Origin: Takakia lepidozioides
Lineage: Eukaryota; Streptophyta; Takakiopsida; Takakiales; Takakiaceae
Direction of reading: 5' to 3'
Length of the DNA stretch: 64,000 bases
Assembly: GCA_030704615.1 (NCBI GenBank)
Contig: CM060734.1
Location: 23,498,001 to 23,562,000 of the forward strand
Of this stretch, positions 35,501 through 46,013 are shown one piece after another; the first letter of the stretch is position 1; each line of letters starts with the position of its first letter. The position numbers and the translations under genes were made by a program. The notes under the pieces are model-generated. The model saw only the letters and a list, made by a program, of their open reading frames with translations, searched no databases and had not been told where the DNA came from.

Positions 35501-36010
35501 GCACACGAAGGACTCCCAATCAACAAAAACGCATATGCTCGTCGTCTTGCAACGCAAGGCACCTCTGCGAGGGCTTTCAATTTTGGAATGACACTCTTAT
35601 CTCTTGCAATTCGTCATTCAATCCGCTAGATGGAGTCTCGGGCATCCGTGGCAGAGAATCTCAGAAACATCCTGTCGAGGATGAGTATGAAAGAGTCACA
35701 AATGTAGTGATGTGCTCACCTCTTGTTCACCTAACTGTGGCTCTTTTGCTGCACGACCGATGTTGCAGTTCCAGGGGTAATGACTGATCCTAGCTGATTG
35801 TCTTCTCTCTTTCGCAAGACACTTGTATGTGCCTGGAAGGACTCTCACTTACCTCTTCCACACTCGCCAACCAATGGTTCTCCAAGTGTCCAGAATCCAA
35901 ATTCCGCATCCTCGTCATACACCCTCTTTTGGAAAAATCAAAAAACCCCCATTCGAGTGGGTAACACTGTAACCAGCTCATCCCCTCATGAACACTACAA
36001 ACCATCGTCG
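32541..36010 (-). pseudogene. SWIM-type MULE transposase of element II, multiply frameshifted
   Basis: Fragments in order from 36010 down to 32541 match the element III transposase: a CKTKTSNIHND zinc-site region (about 35370), FRVGTGTAGFMDNIMD (34790), WLMFDHCKQVKGWTTMVCRV (34590), LMADSAQANFNAVRHVFG with CLFHW (34380-34250), and PSCNLAETIHNVW (33870). The chain ends with a SWIM zinc finger, CTCPDF...CKH (about 32690-32610), the CxCxnCxH pattern. At least six frame changes and stops separate the pieces. The DSAQAN...CxxH block is the hallmark of Mutator-like transposases. The gene was divergent from exon 1 of the methylase gene at 36880. Confidence 0.85.
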
Positions 36011-36879
36011 TCTGCAGTGGCAGTCAGTGGAGGACTACTTGCATTGGAATGAAATCGGCGAGTCTATCTCGCTCATTAGACATGTTTTCCTATGCTGACC
36101 GAAAGTTGCGATTCACAACAGAATCCCCAAACTGATGGAGCCCGTAATTTCTCGAAAGGGGATCCACCACAAACAAATTGAGGTCAACAGGGTATGCACT
36201 ACCCAAAGGCTGCGGGCGATGCATCAAAAGGATGAAGGCACCAACCAGAAAAACTGTTTTCAAAGACAAGAAGCCACAAAGGGCGTGCTGTTTTTGGTAT
36301 AAAAACATAACCCTGACATGACATGAAACCATCCATTATGGAAAGACGGCAACAACCCTGGAGAGCAGTAAACAGGAAGACCCCGAATGTAATGAGGTTG
36401 TGTTGTGCCAGAAGAGCACAGCACAAACACTGACACTCCAAGAGTCACCTCGCACGGATGTGTGCAACACAAGATCATTTCCGACACAACCCTTTATACC
36501 GAATGACCCCATGGCGACGATGACGGAAAAATGCAAACCACAGGGTAGGCAGTACGATACACGTGGATGCATATGTGAAGCATAACATTTATGGCGAATC
36601 TGCAAGAACTGCTCGAAATTGAACTAGCATTAGATTTCTACGGCACTTCCGAATTTGAAAGAATGCAAGAAGGCCGCCATGTATTGGCAGGCGGCGAAGT
36701 ACATCTGACATATATCACAAGTACATGCAACGGATGTACATATTTTCTAGCACTTTTTTTCTTGGATAATACAAAGACGCCGAAATGGATGAATTCCGTT
36801 CGCACACAATAACAACACCCGCATCCAAATACGGTTGACAATGTCCAATTTTGATTTTGGTTACATGCCATAGCAACCC
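36011..36879. other. Divergent intergenic region of element II
   Basis: This lies between the decayed transposase 5' end and exon 1 of the ParB/methylase gene. It probably holds the remaining transposase N-terminus plus a bidirectional promoter, by comparison with 49647-50178. No motif is clear enough to annotate. Confidence 0.4.
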
Positions 36880-37314
36880 TTGTTGAACGTCAAACCGAAG
36901 AGCTCTAGAGGCATCGTGGGGAGCCCTTGTTTCCAGCGGAGGAGGAAGAGAAGAAAGTCATTATACTTCACGAGCTCTAGAAACAGGAATAGAGCCAGAT
37001 ATAGAATGAGGATGGAAAGAGTGGACGAAGAGGAAAAGGCGGAAGAAGAGGGCAAAGAGGAAAGTATGGCGATGGAAGAGCAGGAATCCGGAGAAGAACA
37101 GCTGCCTGCCATAGTTCCAAGAACAGGTGAGGAGGACACTGCATCCGAGGGAGAGACAGACGCCGAAGATGATGTTGATGCTGGCCTCACGAAGAACCTC
37201 ATAGTGGAAGAGAGGATGGGGGAGATGCTCCAGAACATGCGATGCGTGGAGAGCAGTCCAAAGCGCAAAGGGTCCCCGGCGATTGGGGAGTCTTCTGGAG
37301 CAGCCCAAAAAAAG
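36880..37314 (+). pseudogene. ParB/methylase gene of element II, exon 1
   Basis: The frame is open to a GT donor at 37315, phase 0 as in element III. It has a basic block RRRKRRKSLYFTS matching SKRRRTLYFTS of element III exon 1, then a strongly acidic helical stretch, ending SSGAAQKK. The intron that follows contains the palindrome array. It is intact as an exon, but the rest of the gene is rearranged. Confidence 0.65.
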
Positions 37315-37440
37315 GTACAATCTTTGAAAACCACCTTTGTGCTTCATTGCTGATGTAAACCCCAGTTGAGATTGTATTTTAATATGAACATAGTCTACAC
37401 GCGGCATCTCTGCCGGGTTGCATCAACCGCGAACAAGAAG

Positions 37441-39552
37441 CTCAAACAGTGTGCGTTGACGCACACTGTTTGAGCCTTCCATTTTGCTTGCTTGTTGATG
37501 TGTGAAACGACCAAATTGGGGAACTAGGGCAGGTTCAATCCACCACAAATTGGAAGCTCAAACAGTGTGCGTTGACGCACACTGTTTGAGCCCCCCATTT
37601 TACTTGGTTGTTGGTGTGCAAAACGGCCAGATAGGGCCACTATGCCCAGTTCAATCCTCCACTATTTGGAAGCTCAAACAGTGTGCGTTGACGCACACCG
37701 TTTGAGCCCCCCTTATCATTGTTCTTCTCACAAAAAAATTACCCAGCCAGGGTATCTCTTTGAGGTTCAATCATCAATTTCCTGGTAGCTCTAGCAGTGT
37801 GCGTCAACGCACACTGTTTGAGCTCACCTTGTCATTGTTTTTTTCGTTTCAAAATCGGCCACACAGGGCGTGTCTCTGAGGATCAATGAATACTTACCTG
37901 GTAGCTCAAATAGTGTGCGTTGGCGCACACTATTTGAGCCCACCTTCTCATTGATTTTTCATCTGAAAAACAGCCACAAACAGCATGTATTTGAGGATCA
38001 ATCATCACTTACCTGGCAGCTCAAACAGTGTGCGTCAACGCACACTGTTTGAGCTCACCTTGTCATTGTTTTTTTCGTTTGAAAATCGGCCACATAGGGC
38101 ATGTCTCTGAGGATCAATGAACACTTACCTGGCAACTCAAACAGTGTGCGTTGCGCACACTGTTTGACCCCACCTTCTCATTGTTTTTTTCATCTGGAAA
38201 TCGGCCACAAAGGGCATGTATTTGATGATCAATGAACACTTACCTGGCAGCTCAAACAGTGTGCGTCAACGCACACTGTTTGAGCCCACCTTGTCACTGT
38301 TTTTTTCCTGTGAAATTCGGCAATACAGGGCATGTCTGCGAGGATCAATGAACACTTACCTGGCAGCTCAAACTGTGTGCGTCAACGCACACTATTTGAG
38401 CTCACCTTTTCTCTATTTTTTTCATCTTCAATTCGGCCACAAAGGGCATGTATTTGAGGATCAATGAACACTTACCTGGCAGCTCAAACAGTGTGCGTCA
38501 ATGCACACTGTTTGAGCCCACCATGTCATTGTTTTTTTGTTTGAAAATCGGCCACACAGGGCTTGTCTGTGAGGATCGGTCATCACTTACCTGGCAGCTC
38601 AAACAGTGTGCGTCAACGCACACTGTTCGAGCCCCCCTTCTCATTGTTTTTTCGTTTGAAAATTGGCCACACAAGGCATGTAACTGAGGATCAATGAACA
38701 CTTACCTAGCAACTCAAACAGTGTGCGTTGGCGCATACTGTTTGAGCCCAACTTCTCATTATTTTTTCATCTGAAAAAGGCCACAAACATCATGTATTTG
38801 AGGATCAATCATCACACACCTGGCAGCTCAAACAGTGTGTGTCAACGCACACTGTTTGAGCTCACCTTGTCATTGCCTTTGTCATCTGAAATCGGCCACA
38901 TAGGGCATGTATTTGAGGATCAATCATCACTTACCTGGTAGCTCAAACAGTGTGCGTCAATGCACACTGTTTGAGCTCACCTTCTCATTATTTTGTCATC
39001 TGAAAAAAAGGCCACAAAGGGCATGTATTTGAGGATCAATCATCACTTACCTGGCAGCTCAAACAGTGTGCGTCAACGCACACTGTTTGAGCTTACCTTG
39101 TCATTGCCTTTGTCATCTGAAAATCGGCCACATAGGGTATGTATTTGAGGATCAATCATCACTTACCTGGCAGCTCAAACAGTGTGCGTCAACGCACACT
39201 GTTTGAGCCCACCTTGTCATTGTTTTTTTCCTGTGATATTTGGCAACACAGGGTACGTCTGTGAGGATCATGGAACACTTACCGGGCAGCTCAAACAGTG
39301 TGCGTCAACGCACACTGTTTGAGCTCACATTTTCTTTGTTTTTTTCATCTGAAAATTGGCCACTAAGGGCATGTCTTTGAGGTTCAATGAACACTTACCT
39401 GGCAGCTCAAACAGTGTGTGTCAACGCACACTATTTGAGCCCACCTTGTCATTGTTTTTTTCTTGTGAAATTCGGCATCATGGGGCATGTCTTTGAGGTT
39501 CAATGCACACTTACCAGGCAGCTCAAACAGTGTGCGTCAACGCACACTGTTT
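37441..39552. repeat. Tandem array of 19 palindromes, period about 115 bp (element II family)
   Basis: Each unit has a 34-bp palindrome: arm CTCAAACAGTGTGCG, spacer TTGA or TCAA, arm CGCACACTGTTTGAG. Between palindromes lies a conserved stretch of about 80 bp with TTGTCATTGTTTTTTTC, then CGGCCACA(C/A)AGGGCATGT and GAGGATCAATGAACACTTAC. Starts are near 37441, 37557, 37673 and 37789, and then about every 115 bp to 39519. Early copies carry TTGA and most later copies TCAA, so the spacer orientation differs along the array. It lies in the position of intron 1 of the ParB/methylase gene. The spacing is about 11 helical turns. Confidence 0.95.
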
Positions 39553-39589
39553 GAGCCCACCTTGTCATTGCTTTTTTCATTTGAATACT

Positions 39590-41300
39590 CCTTGCTGAAC
39601 TTTCTAAAGAAACAAGAGTGCCACACTGTGGCTCTCCATTTCCTCATCTATGCTTCGAAGGAGACCTTCGGTGCTGTCATAGTGATGCCATAGTCAGCCA
39701 GCTGAGTATGCAGAACCGACCGGGCCCTTTCTTCCAACTGCAAAACAATTCAAATGCAAGAATGAACCCAAAAACAATCACAGCGAATGTAAGAGGCAAT
39801 GGAAAGAGAAGGACAGGAAAAGAGAAAAGAAAGTGACACAGGAAAGGACATCACACCTGGCTCAAGTAAGTGGCCTTGTGAAGCCATGTGTCCAGCACAT
39901 TGTCACTGACAGGAATGACACGCTGGGTCTTCTTCTCTTTCTCCGGCCTGGGGAACATGTTGGTATCCCTAACTGTGGGATCGGAGTTCCATATCTGTAG
40001 CCACTTCACCTTCTGTTCTGAAGACACAACGGCGGTAGACAACCTGTGCAACTTCTCATGGGCCATCTCTGGCTTGCCTGGCTTGTTATAATGGTTTTTT
40101 ATCTCCAGGAGAAACTGCGATCCGAATGATGGGTCGGCAATTCTCAACTGCTTCACAAAAGCACTCATTATAGTCCTTCTTGTAGCGGTCATCTCTTTGT
40201 GGATGTGACTCTCAACCCCCTTTGCTGTCCTTCTCTCCTCAGGGGTTGAGCTGTAGTATTTTTGCCACGCTCCCCTGCTCTGCAATGTCTTGCTGCAAGG
40301 GAATGCACGAGAGTTGCATCAACCCAAGGTCAAGGGAAACAAACAGAAACAAACATGTGGAAGCAGGAATATGGAAAGGCTAGATGAAGGAAGATGTATC
40401 TCACCGTGTACATGTACTCCATGAAAGCCTCACGGGTCAACGAGTACCACGTTTCCGATGTCTTGGAGCTTTCGCACTTCTTTTACGTCTCTGTTGAAAG
40501 GATGGTCTTGAAGTTGGTCAAGGGCATCTGCCCGATCCTTTGTATCCTATACAATGTGTGAACCAGACTCGTTTTGACATGCGATGTCTCCGTCTCTCTG
40601 CACAATGATATCTGAAAGCCAGAATGAATTCAAGGACTTGAATCAAAGAACCACGGAACCACAAGTGGAACATGTAGAATGAGAAACCAACTTGTTCACA
40701 TCATTCATTGCCGTCAGAAGACCCATCATGTTCCCGTCACAATCTAGCACCATCGATTAAACAAAGTAATGCCACTCTTCCTCCTGTGAGTGCAGCCTCC
40801 CAATGACAGCCATCCATGCAAGCAACCGGTGGTTGCCATCCCAAACGTGAAACATCTTCCCTGAGAATGCCTGGGTGGAAGGTTTCCTGGAGAGAAGAAG
40901 TTCGAAGGATTCGTTCACCTATCTCCAAATGGGATCCCAGGAGTCCACGATTGACTCATCCACAAGGAGCTCATTGCCTCTGGAATCCTTTGTAGAAACG
41001 TAAAAGACTGCGGATCCATCCAAATACCCATGAACAAACTCGGCCTCCACCTTCAGGATGTCCTTAATGAGGGGTGAACGAACGACGGGCATGGAAACCA
41101 ACCTACACAGGGGAATCTTCAACCTCCCACCCGGGGCAAGCATACTTTGCACCACAAGCTGAGAGTTTACCTTCTGACCCCCCAGCATCTCAGCGGCTTT
41201 GCTTTCATAGAACTCATCGTCAACATCAACAATGATCTCCTTCCCCTGCCCCGAAGGGATCTCCTCCGCCACACTTTGCAACTTCTCCTGCAGGGTTGTT
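39590..41300 (-). pseudogene. ParB/methylase gene of element II, exons 2-5 in inverted orientation
   Basis: Read leftward: a ParB-like exon with GGQKVNSQLVVQSML, KIPLCRLVSMPVVRSPL and FVHGYLDGSAVFYVST (41281-40919), a TAG, then FHVWDGNHRLLAWM (about 40860-40810) and a TAA. Next is the TWLHKATYLSQ exon (40285-39851), and an exon starting QLEERARSVL (about 39740) with a TAG, ending at about 39590. These match exons 2, 4 and 5 of element III in order. The block is flipped relative to exon 1 and exon 6. A reversed fragment of the array unit (41346-41395) lies at its ParB side, as expected if the block was once joined to the array. Function is lost. Confidence 0.8.
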
Positions 41301-41590
41301 CATTCAAATTGATATAAGAGAGAGGCATGAAACGATGGTGTTTGAGCATGGCAGACAGGCCCTGTGTGGCCAAATTTCTCACCAGAAAACAATTGACCAG
41401 CAAGAAAAAGGAGAGGAAGCCTGGAAACGATGCCTTTACAGGTGCACACCCTGGGCCGTTCAGGCTACTTAGTGTGTTGTGGTTGCAATGTACTGTGCCG
41501 CATACTGTTTAAGGGGGTCTTCCTGGTGTGATGGAAAAGCTGAGAGACAATAATTGCATTGCATAATGAGGCTGTCTCTGTTCCTGCAGG
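41301..41590. other. Right junction of the inverted block
   Basis: It contains a reverse-complement piece of the palindrome-unit spacer (GCCCTGTGTGGCCAAATTTC, near 41358) and a remnant arm GCATACTGTTTAAGG near 41500 in the original orientation. Together these bracket an inversion breakpoint. The stretch ends in the GCAG acceptor of exon 6. Confidence 0.6.
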
Positions 41591-42455
41591 TACATAAAGT
41601 TTGTTCTCATGGAAGAGAATTGCTTAGACAAACATCCAGATTTCGTGGACCTTTGGCTTGTCCCTGCTGGCAACCAGACCATGTTTACTACTGGGATCTT
41701 GCATGACTGGGGCCCATACCATCTTTCTTCTTGTGGTTGGTATTTGGATTGCCCTCCTTCTGAGACCCCAGCTCCGGAGGTGTCTTTGAGGAGAGAGAAT
41801 GAGCGTATTGCAGCCACTGCCGCAGCAGCCGACCTCGACATTCATGAACGAAATTTGAGGACTCTTGCAGAGAAGGAGCCTCCCGCTCAGGATACCCCGG
41901 GTAGAGGAAGAAAGGCAAAGGGAAAAGATGTTGCTGGTGTTGTGGGGAAAGGAAGGGGTAGAGGGAAGGTGGCACAAGGGCAGGGAAGTGTTGCAGATAT
42001 TGGCCCAGTCGTGCATGTCCAGCAGACTCCACCGCATGGTAGGGGATCCGTGAGAAAGAACAAGGGGGTGGTTGATCCCAAGGACCCGTACCATGCAGTG
42101 GAACATCCCACGAGGGTCATTCGCCCTACCAGGTTGGAGATGGCCAACGTCGGGTTCCTTGCCATGATGGAGTCCAAGAAATCTGATTTCAAGGGCGAGC
42201 CATCACCAGTGTGGGAGAGGATTGTGGAGTTCCTCGGCACGGTGCGTGTTCTCTTTTGCTTCTTCTCTGCTGTGGGCATAGATTGTTTCAATCCTCTTGA
42301 GTATTCCATTGTAATTTTGTTTGTAGGCTAAAATGACCAAATCCTGGGTGAACGGGAAGAAGAAGCCATATGCAGCCGAACTCATCATCTTGGACATCCC
42401 TGATGGGTTGGCAGTCCCGGATGTCCCTCCATCGGGTGCTTGTCCGGGTTGGAAT
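41590..42455 (+). pseudogene. ParB/methylase gene of element II, exon 6 and start of exon 7
   Basis: Exon 6 starts after CCTGCAG at about 41590 and is open to a GT donor near 42240. It has FVDLWLVPAGNQTMFTTG, DWGPYHLSSCGWYLDCPP, a charged Lys/Gly-rich linker and ANVGFLAMMESKKSDFKG. All have counterparts in element III exon 6. Exon 7 starts near 42329 and carries WVNGKKKPYAAELIILDIPDG, the methylase motif-IV position. Homology stops near 42455, where a reversed foreign fragment begins. Confidence 0.8.
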
Positions 42456-43300
42456 GCTACCCACTATGCTCTTCTTTGCGTGGCTGACAACCGTGAAATA
42501 CTCCATCATCTTTGTGTAGCCAGGAGTGTCCTTGATTTCATTGCCAGTGGCCTTCCTGTTCACCTTCCCCTTGTGGGCCTCCATCGCCTTCTTCAATCTC
42601 ATTTTCTCCTGCCTTGTAGTCAGAGCACCTATGAAACCTTCATTGACACATTCGACGATTGTGGGTGTGGGGAGGGATTCCCTATCCGGAATGCGCACCA
42701 TAGTGTAGGGTCTGGAAGGTGGATCCTCGTACAGTGCCCTCTTTGCAGCTGACCCCCCCGAACGTTGGCCCTTCTGAATTTTCATACGAGGTGTGGCCCC
42801 TTGGGTGTTCTCCTGTTGGAAATTATCATAGTCGGAATTGTCTGCCTGAGTTTGATGGTGCTTCTTCTTCTTGGGTGTGGGGCTCTTGGTTTCCTGCCCC
42901 TGTTTCCACGTTCTTTTCCTCTTCTCCTTCGGTTGCTCAGCTGCCTGTTTGTCCATCTGCTCCTGGGCCAACTGGGCTGCCTTGGCCGACTTCTTGAGTG
43001 CTTTATATTTTGCGGCCTCCTCTGCTTTCTGTTTTGCGGCGTCCTGTGGTTGGGGATCCAGGTGCGCCTTGATTGCCTGAGCATTGGCTTTGTTCTTCAT
43101 GTTAACCTCCGACAGGTCAACAGTCCGACTTGGGAGGTCCACATACCAGGGATAGTCCACCAAATGCTCGGCATGCCACTCCTTCGCCCTGGCTTTCGTA
43201 TACATGACGCACGTCCTCCGGGTGTCCTCCACGCAAGGAAGCATGGCGGTACCCTTTGAATGGCTCCGGAGGGAATGAGAGCAAAATTTATGTACCTGCA
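42456..43300 (-). pseudogene. Reversed fragment of a third ParB/methylase copy (exon 6)
   Basis: The minus-strand open frame (43301 to about 42470) begins right after a GATTGCAG acceptor and reads MYTKARAKEWHAEHLVDYPWYVDLP, matching MYTAGIARDW...CGWYLDLP of element III exon 6. It continues into a long Lys/Gln-rich linker and VECVNEGFIGALTTRQEKM, the counterpart of VLNESFLAMMESRKS. It is more diverged than the element II and III copies are from each other. It is inserted into exon 7 of the element II gene. Upstream (43352-43534 minus) intron-like sequence of the same fragment probably continues. Confidence 0.65.
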
Positions 43301-43599
43301 ATCACGATTTCCCTATTACGGTGCCGAAATTCCAAGCACCCACATGAGCAACTACAGAAACTTTGCTGCTGTATTATCCTGCCGCAATTCAAGTTGCCAA
43401 TGCAGGGGGTATTTTGGCGCCACAATACCCATCGCAGCGTGGCTCAATTCATGGGGACAATGCGGGAAGCGGGCGATAAGGCTCGCATCATGTAGCAGAT
43501 TAATAGGCCTTGTTGTTAATGCAGAGCTCGGCATCCTTGCGAGTTATGGCTATGTGGTCTTCCGAGCCTCTAGGGAAACCAAAGACAGGTATAGACTAC

Positions 43600-44229
43600 C
43601 GACCAGAAACGTTGTGCCGGTTCTATTTGTGTCAAAAATTGGACTGGGCTCACTCCTGTGGAGGAACACCTACAACGAGAGATACTGGAGCCACACATTT
43701 GGGTTTGCGGCCAACATGTTGGACGACGAGGGGTGTATTGTTGTGCTAGCATCCTCTTGAGAGGTGACTGAGAATGTTGTCAAAGTATGGACGGAGAGAA
43801 GTGCATCACCCATCCCGAGGAAGATTTGGACTTGCATCAACACGCAGGGTCTTGTCATCGAGGGCCACAAGGTAAGCTACACTACCACCTTATGTGAATT
43901 GCGGCGTCGAAATTGACCATGTGCGGGTGGGCGTTCTGTAACTTACTGCCTTCCTTGTTTGCAGACTCTTGTCTTTCAGGCATTCTGCTTCGTGAAGGAA
44001 CATTCAGAATTTCGATTCCGTCCAGCTGGCCGACTGGTTGACTCCACAGTCAATCCTTTGGAGTATGACGTCCTCTTCAACCATGTGGGAGAGAAGGACA
44101 TGCCACGCAACTTGGCGGGCAAGCCTTGGAGGTATGGCCGGACACGAAGTCCTGCTTTCATCCAGACGCTGATGGAAACCTGCACGGACATAGAAAGCAG
44201 GGTCTTGGACGTGACTGCCAATAAAGAGC
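43600..44229 (+). pseudogene. ParB/methylase gene of element II, rest of exon 7 and exon 8
   Basis: Exon 7 resumes with YNERYWSHTFGFAANMLDDEG, a TGA at about 43759 and KIWTCINTQGLVIEGHK, ending at a GT donor near 43873. Exon 8 (about 43965-44229) reads [35 protein letters not shown] and RVLDVTA. It matches element III exon 8 up to the beginning of methylase motif I. It is then cut by Gypsy-2 sequence, so motif I itself is missing. Confidence 0.75.
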
Positions 44230-44235
44230 GAATAC

Positions 44236-45280
44236 ATGTGTGATGTGTAGACATAAGAGACTTTCTGAATAAGGTATTCATTAAGCACATGAAAGTGGCT
44301 GGTGCATTTGTGAGTCCAAAAGACATCACTGTATATTCATAGTGGCCAAATCTAATTCTGAAGGCCGTCTTAAACGTGTCCGAGTCTTTGACACAGATCT
44401 GATGGTATCCACTTCGTAGGTCTATCTTTGAAATACTTGCGCACCATGCAAGTAATCAAATAAGTCATCTATCCTAGGAAGTGGAAACTTGTTCTTTACA
44501 ATTAGTTTATTCAACCATTTGTAGTCCGCACACAACCTTAAAGTCCCGTCTTTCTTTTTCTTGAACAACACTGGTGCTCCCCAGGGAGACTTGCTAGGCT
44601 TAATATAACCTTTCTCTAGCAGCCAGCTGTCTCTCCAATTCTTCATTCTCCACCAAAGAATGCCTATAAGGAATCCTAGAGACAGGAACTGCTTCAGGAA
44701 CCAACTCAATGGCATGATCTACATCCCTTTCAGTAGGTAGTCCAGGCAGATCACTGGGAAACACATCTGAAAATTTAGACAGGACCTTATCTACTCTGTT
44801 GAGATTGTTCAACTCCACTTCAATGCCTTCGTCATCATTCTCATGAATGCTTACGAAGAACAGCTGACTGACTGTCTTCCGTATGCATCGCTTCATTTGA
44901 AGGGCTGACAACAAAGGAACATTGGGTAGGGCTCTCATACCTGTAAGCTTGAATCGCTTACCACCAGGCAACACCCCCTCCACTGAGCAATTTCGGCATG
45001 CCACTTGAGCGTCCACAGCTGCCAGCCATTGCATTCCCAAGATGATGTCGTACCTTGCGCCATCCCAGACCTCAAAATCTACCTCAGTGGTGATCCCTTG
45101 CATTGTGACAGGGATCTCCAAGCTTCTGTTGTTGGTAGATCCTGCATCTCCATTGGGCAACTGAATGGTACTGGTGCCAACCTCCTTCAACTACAGCTTG
45201 CACTTGTTTGCAAAATTTTGAGACAAGAAGTTATGGTTGCTTCCTGGGTCAATCAAAACAGTCGTGGTTTCTCCAACGAC
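44236..45280 (-). pseudogene. Gypsy-2 protease and reverse transcriptase fragment
   Basis: Read leftward from 45280: an aspartic protease with TVLIDPGSNHNFLSQNF and DFEVWDGARYDIILGMQWLA. Then come the RT N-terminal part ([31 protein letters not shown], 44600-44480) and a decayed [17 protein letters not shown] block (about 44330-44280). RNase H and integrase are absent; the fragment stops at about 44236 against element II. The matching gag lies at 56652-58096 on the same strand, on the far side of element III. Confidence 0.85.
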
Positions 45281-45400
45281 GCTACCGCGTGAGCCTGGCG
45301 CGTGAGCGTGTGAGCGTACGCTCACACAATGATGACGTGGCGTGAGCCTACGCTCACGCTGCTGACATGGCGTGAGCCTGGTCCAGGTCATACGACGTCA
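45281..45400 (+). repeat. Left terminal inverted repeat and subterminal motifs of element III
   Basis: The first 19 bases pair with 56633-56651. They are followed by repeated GCGTGAGC and CGCTCACGC motifs and two copies of GACxTGGCGTGAGCCT (45330-45380). A related copy occurs at 56587-56603. Confidence 0.75.
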
Positions 45401-45600
45401 CCACAAAGAAGGTGGGCCTATAACCGTGGAGACCACAACTGCTGATTTCCTTCCACAACTGCTGATTTCCTCACATGAAGGTGAAACGGATGAAGGGTTT
45501 TGGGCTTTCCTGGGCCTATAACCGTGGAGCCCCCAACTGCTGTTTTCACCACATGAAGGTGAAACGGATGAAGGGTTTTGGGCTTTCCTGGAGTTCAACC
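45401..45600 (+). repeat. Direct repeats inside the left end of element III
   Basis: A block of about 65 bp (CCTATAACCGTGGAG through AAACGGATGAAGGG and GGGCTTTCCTGG) occurs twice in tandem. Its beginning is also found near 32208 in element II. It lies downstream of the transposase gene. Confidence 0.7.
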
Positions 45601-45640
45601 TTCTTTTAACAGGAGCTTGATTTCGTTCCCCCGTCAAATG

Positions 45641-45832
45641 AACTTCGTGTCGACAGAAGGGGGATTTGGAGAACTTCAACAAAACCTCGTGTTAACACGA
45701 GGTTGTTTTCCTGGAACAAAAATGAACCTCGTGTTGCAGCGATGTTGTTTTCTGAGAACTAAAATGAACCTTGTGTCAACACAAGGGGGATTTGGAGAAC
45801 TTCAAGTAAACCTCGTGTTGACACGAGGTTGA
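45641..45832. repeat. Subterminal palindrome cluster of element III (CGTG type)
   Basis: There are five copies in about 190 bp. The best is at 45809-45830: arm AACCTCGTG, spacer TTGA, arm CACGAGGTT. Others are at 45683-45704 (spacer TTAA), 45724-45746, 45766-45788 and a decayed copy at 45641. The skeleton and 22-bp length equal those of the intronic set (AACCTTGCG arms), with three arm positions changed. They lie downstream of the transposase gene, near the element end. Confidence 0.85.
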
Positions 45833-46013
45833 TTTGATCATCTGTCTATCTGAAGGTAGTTTCTTGTGTTTGCTAAAAGAGAATGACAAACCAATGCGAC
45901 AAATGCGTTGACCCACAAATAGCAAAGATGTTAGATGACATGGGACATGCTGAGAGACACTGGACTTGAACAGTCATTCCATTACACACAATTGTCAAGG
46001 AAAACACAGATTT

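Larger units (their letters stand above)
32059..44235. mobile_element. Element II: decayed MULE-family element with ParB/methylase gene and palindrome array
   Basis: The left end (GCTACGGCGTGAGCCCAGC, 32059-32077) matches the left end of element III (GCTACCGCGTGAGCCTGGC). The subterminal block CCTATTACCGTGGA near 32208 is also shared. Gene order is the same as in element III: SWIM-type MULE transposase on the minus strand, then a divergent ParB/methylase gene. It is cut at about 44230 by the broken end of Gypsy-2, so no right end is present. All genes are broken. The palindrome family differs from that of element III, so the two are distinct lineages. Confidence 0.7.

Noticed and set aside
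37441-39552. CRISPR array
   Set aside because: The 'spacers' are near-identical to each other, the repeat is a long palindrome, the array lies in an intron of a eukaryotic transposon gene and no cas genes are present.
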